Shown one piece after another: positions 1 to 5,767 of a DNA stretch of 6,786 nucleotides. Below the pieces are notes generated by a model. It had not been told where the DNA came from. It did no database searches and saw only the letters and a program-made list of their open reading frames with translations. The first letter of the stretch is position 1; the number at the start of each line of letters is the position of its first letter. Made by a program: the position numbers and the translations under genes. Where the stretch lies: assembly GCA_012965065.1 (NCBI GenBank), contig DTSX01000104.1, positions 1 through 6,786 of the forward strand. Reading direction: 5' to 3'. The stretch is from Gammaproteobacteria bacterium. Lineage in GTDB: Bacteria > Pseudomonadota > Gammaproteobacteria > Steroidobacterales > UBA11654.

Positions 1-107
1 TGTATGCTTCGTGTTTATTTTTCTCATATTATTTCTCCTAACATCATCAAGATTTCTGTGTTTTCTTTATAACATAACTGTTCAAGGTATTCTGTTAGTA
101 TGTTGCC
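1..107. other. AT-rich intergenic leader upstream of the esterase gene
   Basis: This stretch carries no open reading frame of note and is about 30% GC by hand count (32 of 107), clearly lower than the neighbouring coding DNA. It presumably holds the promoter and 5' untranslated region of the esterase gene. A TATAAC at 68-73 resembles a -10 box, but no matching -35 hexamer lies 16-18 bases upstream, so I do not call a promoter. A weak AAGG (about 85-88) sits roughly 20 bases before the ATG, too far for a good ribosome binding site. What lies further left is outside the window. Confidence 0.5.
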
Positions 108-1094
108 ATGAAAAGACAACGCAATCACTTTTCATCCACAATCTTTTTGTTCCTGTTCCTTTTTAATTTTAACGTCTTTGGGCATGATTCTGATGATGGA
201 AAAATGACCTATACCTCTAAAAACATTATTGGCTTTGAGAACATTTTTGACAATGCCATAAATACTCAACCTGACCAAGAGGTGTTTGGTTATTTGAGGT
301 TTCCTGATGAAATTAATGACAAATACCCATTGATCATTGCATCGCATGGTTCGCTTAATTGGGGGGAACATCACCTCAAATACCTCGAGCTAATGCGACA
401 AGCTGGTTTTGCTGTCTTTGCCATGCATCCTTTCGACTCCAGAGGCACCACATCCACCGTTGGTGATCAGATTAATTTGACGCTCGAGACAGTGATCTGG
501 GACATGGCCATGGCTCTCAAAATGCTCTGGGATGACCCCAGAATCGATAACAGGAAAATTTATGCTGCTGGCTGGAGTTTGGGAGGCTCTGCTGCCTTGT
601 TTAACGCGTGGATGCCGTTTCAACAGGAAGCATTTGAAAAAGGAGAAAGTTTTACCGGGTATTTAATGTGGTATCCCGGGTGCATGGCCCTGCCAGATGT
701 TGATGACTGGGACAAAGACTTGATGCAGATCTACATGGGTGCGGCTGACAATTGGACCCCACCAAAACCGTGCATCGAGCTTGTTTCTAGGATCAACAAG
801 ATGGGTGGCAATGCCAAAATTGAATTGTACCCAGGAGCGTATCATACCTTTGACGGCCTTTTACCACTGAAATTATGGCCCGATGCTTACAGTTTTGCAG
901 AATGTGAATTTTGGGTGTCTGGGGAAACAAAAACAGTTTACGTTCCCAATAAAGGAGAATTTGATTTCAGCGATCCGCAAGCTAGAAGGCGGGCCTATGA
1001 AACATGTGCGATTAAAGGCAAGGTAATGGCTGGCTCAAGCCCAGAGTATCAAAATGCAGCTTACGTGCATTTAGCAACTTTACTCAAAAACTAA
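108..1094 (+). CDS. Secreted dienelactone hydrolase family protein (alpha/beta hydrolase)
   Basis: This 328-residue protein is an alpha/beta hydrolase of the dienelactone hydrolase type, expected to cleave an ester or lactone; the substrate is unknown. Residues 1-25 look like a Sec signal peptide: a basic KRQR start, a Phe/Leu-rich core, and a likely cut after VFG. It should therefore act in the periplasm or outside the cell. The visible catalytic set is the oxyanion-region HG at 80-81, the nucleophile elbow GWSLG with Ser157, Asp214 in GAADNWTPP, and His246 in YHTFDG. The mature part is longer than the classical roughly 230-residue cytoplasmic enzyme because of inserts around 165-200 and a C-terminal tail after about 260. 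An in-frame TAG at 96-98 makes ATG 108 the first possible start, although its ribosome site is weak. It stands alone on the plus strand and converges on the nucleotidase gene. The family is fairly certain; the role is not. Confidence 0.88.
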   Translation: MKRQRNHFSSTIFLFLFLFNFNVFGHDSDDGKMTYTSKNIIGFENIFDNAINTQPDQEVFGYLRFPDEINDKYPLIIASHGSLNWGEHHLKYLELMRQAGFAVFAMHPFDSRGTTSTVGDQINLTLETVIWDMAMALKMLWDDPRIDNRKIYAAGWSLGGSAALFNAWMPFQQEAFEKGESFTGYLMWYPGCMALPDVDDWDKDLMQIYMGAADNWTPPKPCIELVSRINKMGGNAKIELYPGAYHTFDGLLPLKLWPDAYSFAECEFWVSGETKTVYVPNKGEFDFSDPQARRRAYETCAIKGKVMAGSSPEYQNAAYVHLATLLKN

Positions 1095-1096
1095 AC

Positions 1097-1636
1097 TTAT
1101 TCTCGCTCGTACGCTTTTAAAGCTCCGGATATAACCGACAAATTGTCCTCATCTGCTTGATATTTTATCCCATATCCACCCGCTTGCCGCCATTTGTAAA
1201 TGTTCGAACCACGGTCGTCAATTAAGATGTTTTGTACACCGTTTGCAGCTGCATAGAGTGTTTTATCTCTAACAATAATTGTTTCTCTAGGTTGTGGAGA
1301 CAGATTATTCGTTACCCAAGTCTGTTTGTGTTTACTGCTGTTGGAAATATCTCCTCTCAAGGGTGAAGATAAAATGGAATAAGATCCTGCAAAGTCTATA
1401 GCCATTTCTATAATGTTATCGCAGGTCTTTGTTTTAGGTAGCTTGGCAAAATAATCTGAGCCTGTTATTTTATCCAATACATCTTGCAGCTTTCGTTGAT
1501 CAATGTGTTTCCAGTGTTCTACTCCAGCATATTTTGCAAAAGTACCAAAAAAATCAACCAACACACCATCCATATCCAGATAGATTGTTGGGTCGCTAAT
1601 ATTCATAACTGCAAGACAGGCTTTTTCACTTGCCAT
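1097..1636 (-). CDS. HAD-family 5'(3')-deoxyribonucleotidase-like phosphatase
   Basis: This 179-residue protein has the layout of the 5'(3')-deoxyribonucleotidase (NT5C) branch of the HAD superfamily, which removes phosphate from (deoxy)nucleoside monophosphates in the cytoplasm. HAD motif I is YLDMDGVLVDF, with nucleophile Asp21 and acid/base Asp23. A helical cap follows at about 30-80. Motif II is ILSSP (Ser90 or Ser91), the motif III lysine is likely Lys104 or Lys125, and motif IV is the pair Asp140-Asp141 in LIDDR. All expected catalytic residues are present, so it looks active. The start is uncertain: ATG 1636 has no clear ribosome site, and an internal ATG at 1606 would begin ten residues before motif I. 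It lies 25 bases after the carboxyltransferase stop and is probably the last gene of the minus-strand transcript, perhaps translated by coupling. Small proteins of this shape are also common in phage genomes. The true substrate could be another small phosphoester. Confidence 0.8.
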   Translation of the reverse strand: MASEKACLAVMNISDPTIYLDMDGVLVDFFGTFAKYAGVEHWKHIDQRKLQDVLDKITGSDYFAKLPKTKTCDNIIEMAIDFAGSYSILSSPLRGDISNSSKHKQTWVTNNLSPQPRETIIVRDKTLYAAANGVQNILIDDRGSNIYKWRQAGGYGIKYQADEDNLSVISGALKAYERE

Positions 1637-1661
1637 TCAGCTGATAAGACAGCAACTACGA

Positions 1662-3203
1662 TTATTGAATTGCATGCAGCGCCTTGATAATAAATTCTCT
1701 GGTTGCTGCCGGGTCAATGACGGCATCAATCTCCAAGTGGGAAGCCATCTCAGTTGCCTTGCCCGCATCATACATCCGAGCCACCAGTTTATCGTATAAT
1801 TCAGCCCTCTGTTCTGGGTCCTTCTCTGCATCAAGCTCCTTCTTAAACCCAAGCTTCACCGCACCCTCAAGACCCATCGCACCAAACTCACCGGTGGGCC
1901 AAGCGGCGGAATACAAAGGATCGAGAAAACTACCCCCAACCATTGCCATCGCGCCAAGACCGTAGCCTTTGCGTAGAAAAATTGCCACCACCGGTGACTT
2001 TAACGCTGCACCAGCAATGAATAAAGATGCCATTTTACGCACCGCACCTTCCTTCTCACTGTCAGGACCTACCATAAAGCCAGGGGTGTCTGTAAGAGAT
2101 ACCAGTGGCAGTTTGAATGCATTGCAAATGTTAAGAAATTGAGCGGCTTTTTCAGCAGATACAGAATCAACAGCACCACCCATTTGCTGGCAGTCGTTTG
2201 CAATTAAGGCGACAGGACGGCCCTCAAGTCGCATAAAACCGGTAATAATGTTGCGTCCATAGACACGGCGAATTTCTAAAAAACTGCCTTCATCCGCTAT
2301 TATCTGGATGATATCACGAACGGAATAAGCCCAGCGACGGTCCTTGGGAATGATATCTCGAAGCAGCTCCTGATCTGCGGCAGACCAGGAGCTGGTTGCA
2401 CCTTGAAAGTACGACAGAAGTTGCTTGGCAAGCTGGGTTGCTTGCGCTTCATTCTCAGCGAGAATATCAATGACGCCATTACTTTCCTGCATTTCAGCAG
2501 GTCCGATCTCTGTTGGCTCAAATGTGCCAAGCCCACCTCCTTCTATCATGGCAGGTCCTGCCATGCCAATCCAAGAATCACGAGTGGCAATTTTGAAATC
2601 GGCACATCCAAACAGAGCCGCATTTCCAGCAAAACAAAAACCATTGTTTATTGCTATACGGGGAACCTTGCCTGCCAGCCTGGCCCAGTTGGTAAATGAG
2701 AGAACATTGAGTCCGGCAATGTGTGTGGTGACATCGGTATCACCGGGTCTGCCACCACCCCCTTCAGTGTACATGATTACGGGCAGGGCTAATCGGTCAG
2801 CCAAATCACACATCCTGTCTAATTTTTTGTGGTGAAAGAAGCCCTGAGTACCAGCAAGTACCGAGTAATCATTAATGATGACAATCGCCTTAGCTGCATC
2901 AGCTCCCACCAGTTCAGAGTTGATAGTACACAGACCAGTGATGATGCCATCGGCTGCGGTGCTGTTCTGCAGCTCTTCGTAGTCTCGACGATTACGCTGT
3001 GCTGCAACAGCCAGTTGCCCATACTCCACAAATGAATCAGGGTCTGCTATATCCTGTAGGTTTTCCCTGGCTGTACGAAAACCAAGCTCATGTCGCTTAT
3101 CTCGCGCCTTGGTGCGCTGTTCATCTAAGGTTTTCGCAAGGCGTTTATAAAGCTCTTGCAGTACAGATTTTTCATCACCGTCCATCCATCTTACGCTTCC
3201 CAA
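1662..3203 (-). CDS. Acyl-CoA carboxylase, carboxyltransferase (beta) subunit
   Basis: This 513-residue protein is the carboxyltransferase of a biotin-dependent acyl-CoA carboxylase (propionyl-, methylcrotonyl- or longer acyl-CoA type). It moves CO2 from carboxybiotin to an acyl-CoA. Two crotonase-like halves are visible. The N half has RTARENLQDI (43-52), the GGGGRPGD loop (148-155) and GFCFAGNAAL (188-197). The C half has the DTPGFMVGP loop (372-380), RKGYGLGAMAM (411-421) and AWPTGEFGAMGLEG (434-447), ending in the usual VIDPAATR (495-502). Length matches the family and nothing is broken. The start is the TTG at 3203: an in-frame TGA lies directly before it, and an AGGAAAGGAG ribosome site is 9 bases upstream. 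An ATG six codons further in is the alternative. The gene follows the peptidase by 17 bases. No biotin carboxylase or biotin carrier gene is in the window, so its partner must lie elsewhere. Which acyl-CoA it uses cannot be read from the sequence. Confidence 0.9.
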   Translation of the reverse strand: MGSVRWMDGDEKSVLQELYKRLAKTLDEQRTKARDKRHELGFRTARENLQDIADPDSFVEYGQLAVAAQRNRRDYEELQNSTAADGIITGLCTINSELVGADAAKAIVIINDYSVLAGTQGFFHHKKLDRMCDLADRLALPVIMYTEGGGGRPGDTDVTTHIAGLNVLSFTNWARLAGKVPRIAINNGFCFAGNAALFGCADFKIATRDSWIGMAGPAMIEGGGLGTFEPTEIGPAEMQESNGVIDILAENEAQATQLAKQLLSYFQGATSSWSAADQELLRDIIPKDRRWAYSVRDIIQIIADEGSFLEIRRVYGRNIITGFMRLEGRPVALIANDCQQMGGAVDSVSAEKAAQFLNICNAFKLPLVSLTDTPGFMVGPDSEKEGAVRKMASLFIAGAALKSPVVAIFLRKGYGLGAMAMVGGSFLDPLYSAAWPTGEFGAMGLEGAVKLGFKKELDAEKDPEQRAELYDKLVARMYDAGKATEMASHLEIDAVIDPAATREFIIKALHAIQ

Positions 3204-3212
3204 TCAAAAGCA

Positions 3213-3222
3213 CTCCTTTCCT
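3213..3222 (-). promoter_or_regulatory. Strong ribosome binding site for the carboxyltransferase, overlapping the peptidase stop
   Basis: On the minus strand the sequence AGGAAAGGAG ends 9 bases before the TTG at 3203 and overlaps the peptidase TAG stop (3221-3223) by two bases. It supports TTG as the true start and suggests that translation of the two genes is coupled. Confidence 0.7.
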
Positions 3223-4870
3223 AGTTAGTGGGCGACATTCGTGACGCTTCTCTAATCGATCTGAACTCATTGCCTTCATACCATTCCGGCCAGTCTTCTG
3301 AATTGGCAAGATCGAGGATTATTTCAGCCGTTATCGATAATTGTTCTGCGATGCCACTGAGGTCCCAGTCGGTAGCGTATTCATCAGAGGGTTGATGATA
3401 GTCCTTGGTGACGTAGTTGAGCGCCAATTGCTCACCGGCTTCAATACCGCCTTCGACTTTATCAATGCCCCCATCTGCATAAAGCATTGGCACTCCTTTT
3501 TTAGACAGGCTTATGTGATCCGAACGATAGAAATAACCTTTCTCAGGTTCTGGGTCTGGAACTAAATATTTATCATATTTCTGCAGTTTCTTCTCCAGTA
3601 TATCTTCCAGCTGTGATGCACCATAACCGACAACAACCACGTCTTTTAACTTTCCTCTCGGTTGCATGGCGTCAAAATTAAATCCTGCAACCACTTGGGA
3701 TAAATCTATAGGCGGGTATTCAGCAAAATACGCTGAGCCAAGAAGTCCCGACTCCTCTGCAGTGACCGCAAGGTAAAGCAGGGATCTTTCATTGTTGTAG
3801 TCGTTTAAGGTTTCTGCCAGTTCCAGTATTCCAGCAACACCGGTGGCATTGTCCACCGCTCCGTTGTAGATATTGTCTCCTGCTTGTTCCTCCTTGGTAC
3901 CTAAATGATCCCAATGAGCCATCATGAGAATGTATTCATTGGGTCTGAGCGATCCTTTTTTTACAGCAGCTACGTTATGAGAATTCGTAAATCTTATGGT
4001 GTTATTTAATCTCGCTTTGAGATTAAGGCCTTTCATCACTACAGGCTTAAACTCAGCGGTCAGGGCTTGCTGTTTTAATCTTTCTAAATCCAGTCCAGAT
4101 TTTGCGAACAGGCCTTGAGCTATGGAATGAGTGATCCAAGACTCCACCTTAACTCGGTTTAAGCCCATGTCTTCTCGTTTTAAATCAATCTGTTTTCCTT
4201 GCCAACTGGTTTCAACGACTTGCCAAGGATAAGCAGCTGGGGCGGTTTCGTGAATGATCACCACAGCTTCCGCGCCTTGTCTGGCAGCTTCCTCGTATTT
4301 GTAAGTCCATCTTCCGTAGTAAGTCATGGCATTGCCTTTAAATAAGGCATCGTTTTGGGTTGCAAAGCCTGGATCGTTGATAAGCATTACCGCTGTCTTT
4401 CCAGTCATATCCATACCTTGGTAGTCATTCCATCCGTACTCTGGTGCAACAATTCCATAGCCGACAAATACCATTTCACTGTCATCGACGGAGACTTGTT
4501 CCTGAACTCTCTTGGTCCAAAAAACGGTTTCACTACCTTGCTCAAGCATCTTTTCACCGTCGTCTTGAAGAATGGAGACATAGGATCCTTTATCCACTGA
4601 TACTTCAACCAAGGGAACATCCAGCAGGTAATTTCCGTTGATTGTTTCCAGCGATAATTGTTGAAAAACATTCACCAGATATTCTTTTGTTTTCTCCCCG
4701 CCTTCACTGCCTGGCGCCCTGCCTCCAAATGCATCGGATGCAAGCATCGCTATATGTTGATGCAGGTTTTGTTCTTCAATTGTGTTTGCCGAGAGTGTTT
4801 GGTCGTTTTCAGCAGCATAGCCGCTAAAAAAAACCAGTGAGATTAGAGGTACCAAGTAAATCTTTTTCAT
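3221..4870 (-). CDS. Exported M28 family zinc peptidase with PA-like domain
   Basis: This 549-residue protein is an M28 metallopeptidase, a family of two-zinc aminopeptidases and carboxypeptidases. The N-terminus MKK followed by a hydrophobic stretch to about residue 17 and then GYAAEN reads as a signal peptide, placing the enzyme in the periplasm, at the envelope or outside the cell. Residues about 130-250 resemble the protease-associated (PA) domain inserted in many M28 enzymes. The catalytic part follows at about 295-525. It has AHWDHLG with ligand His319 and Asp321, bridging Asp340 in GAVDNATG, catalytic Glu372 and ligand Glu373 in AEES, Asp400 in NFDAM, and ligand His492 in YHQPSDE. The full metal and catalytic set is present, so it should be active. 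I chose the third possible start, ATG 4870, because the GGAG ribosome site lies 6 bases before it; a TTG at 4882 and an ATG at 4876 overlap or touch that site. It sits 29 bases after the crotonase gene. Its peptide substrate is unknown. Confidence 0.9.
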   Translation of the reverse strand: MKKIYLVPLISLVFFSGYAAENDQTLSANTIEEQNLHQHIAMLASDAFGGRAPGSEGGEKTKEYLVNVFQQLSLETINGNYLLDVPLVEVSVDKGSYVSILQDDGEKMLEQGSETVFWTKRVQEQVSVDDSEMVFVGYGIVAPEYGWNDYQGMDMTGKTAVMLINDPGFATQNDALFKGNAMTYYGRWTYKYEEAARQGAEAVVIIHETAPAAYPWQVVETSWQGKQIDLKREDMGLNRVKVESWITHSIAQGLFAKSGLDLERLKQQALTAEFKPVVMKGLNLKARLNNTIRFTNSHNVAAVKKGSLRPNEYILMMAHWDHLGTKEEQAGDNIYNGAVDNATGVAGILELAETLNDYNNERSLLYLAVTAEESGLLGSAYFAEYPPIDLSQVVAGFNFDAMQPRGKLKDVVVVGYGASQLEDILEKKLQKYDKYLVPDPEPEKGYFYRSDHISLSKKGVPMLYADGGIDKVEGGIEAGEQLALNYVTKDYHQPSDEYATDWDLSGIAEQLSITAEIILDLANSEDWPEWYEGNEFRSIREASRMSPTN

Positions 4871-4876
4871 ATTCAT

Positions 4877-4880
4877 CTCC
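4877..4880 (-). promoter_or_regulatory. Ribosome binding site deciding the M28 peptidase start
   Basis: Reading on the minus strand, TTTGGAGATGAATATG places GGAG six bases before the ATG at 4870. The same GGAG touches the ATG at 4876 and overlaps the region just after the TTG at 4882, so neither of those is a likely initiator. Confidence 0.65.
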
Positions 4881-4899
4881 AAATTAAACCCAGGATTGG

Positions 4900-5682
4900 C
4901 TAGTTGCCTTCAAATTCAACAGCTTTCTTCGTCAGAAACCCTTCAATGGCCTTTTTCTGATCTTCTGTGCTTGTTGTCAGCATAAATTGCTCAAATTCCA
5001 TGTGCATGATCCCTTTAAAAAGAGTCATGGCCAATTCATTGGAACTGCGTTTAATCATTTGTGCAACTAAAGGGGGTTTGGATGAATATTTTGTCACCCA
5101 TTTCTTCAGACAAAGTTCTCGATTCTTGGCTGTAAAAACTTCGTCAATAAAACCCCAAGATGCCAGTTGATCCGCATCGTGAAAGTCTCCACCGATAACC
5201 ATTTGTTTGGCTCTGGATATGCCTACCAAATTAATTGCTAAGGGCAGACCCAGCCAGTTTAAATTCATCCCTAAATTAATTTCAGGATAGCCGACTTTTG
5301 TATTTTTTTCGGCGATTCTAAAATCGCAAGCAGAAGCAATGACGGCAGCCCCTCCCAAGCAATAGCCATGCATCAAACAAATGGTTATTTGCTCAACATT
5401 CAAAATAGCCTGGATAAGATCCTTTCCTCTGTTGTGCTTCCATTGATACAACTTTGTTTGCTCTGATCTCGGTTCTTTCAGGTCGGCACCAACTGAAAAA
5501 TTCTTGGCATTTGATCTAAAAACAATAAGTTTTGTTTTAACGTCTTTTCTTATTGCGGAACAAAAATCGGTCAACTCAACCATTAACCCTTCATTCAAGG
5601 CATTCTGGCTATCTACCCTATTGAGAAAAACGTTGGTCACGCCCAATCTTTTTTTAACTTCGAGGTATTTGTATTTACTCAT
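4900..5682 (-). CDS. Enoyl-CoA hydratase/isomerase (crotonase) family protein
   Basis: This 260-residue cytoplasmic protein has the crotonase fold, which stabilises a thioester enolate of acyl-CoA substrates in hydration, isomerisation, dehydration or hydrolysis. The CoA-binding and oxyanion-hole segments are FSVGADLKE (62-70) and HGYCLGGAA (105-113), followed by the usual CDFRIA (119-124) and YPEINLG (132-138). Length is normal for the family. Aligned by eye to rat mitochondrial hydratase, the second catalytic Glu (rat Glu164) is kept as Glu134, but the first (rat Glu144) falls on Val114. A classical hydratase is therefore doubtful, and an isomerase or another crotonase reaction is as likely. 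ATG 5682 is chosen because an in-frame TAA lies nine bases upstream; the ribosome site (GTGAG, 5692-5696) is weak. It is followed by the peptidase gene after 29 bases and shares acyl-CoA chemistry with the carboxyltransferase downstream. Its codons are AT-richer than those of the carboxyltransferase. Confidence 0.87.
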   Translation of the reverse strand: MSKYKYLEVKKRLGVTNVFLNRVDSQNALNEGLMVELTDFCSAIRKDVKTKLIVFRSNAKNFSVGADLKEPRSEQTKLYQWKHNRGKDLIQAILNVEQITICLMHGYCLGGAAVIASACDFRIAEKNTKVGYPEINLGMNLNWLGLPLAINLVGISRAKQMVIGGDFHDADQLASWGFIDEVFTAKNRELCLKKWVTKYSSKPPLVAQMIKRSSNELAMTLFKGIMHMEFEQFMLTTSTEDQKKAIEGFLTKKAVEFEGN

Positions 5683-5767
5683 TAACGATTACTCACATAT
5701 ATCAATTTGCATTTGTAGTATGCCATGACAATGATATTTTTCTAGACTAGCTAACTCTTGAGGCGGT

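Noticed and set aside
100..111. A three-codon mini-frame (ATG TTG CCA TGA) overlapping the esterase start.
   Set aside because: It lacks a ribosome site and is short enough to arise by chance; nothing suggests a leader peptide.
2425..2835. A 136-codon plus-strand open frame opposite the carboxyltransferase.
   Set aside because: It lies wholly inside a well-conserved gene on the other strand, has no recognisable domain or good ribosome site, and its composition mirrors the antisense of glycine/alanine-rich codons.
4405..4671. An 88-codon minus-strand open frame in a shifted frame within the peptidase gene, considered as a sign of frameshift.
   Set aside because: The peptidase frame is intact across this stretch with continuous PA-like and M28 features, so the second frame is a chance overlap.
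5683..5767. Possible promoter for the crotonase gene, from TTGTCA and the TATATG near the start.
   Set aside because: The spacing between TTGTCA and the nearest TATA-like hexamer is about 22 bases, and alternative pairs match poorly.
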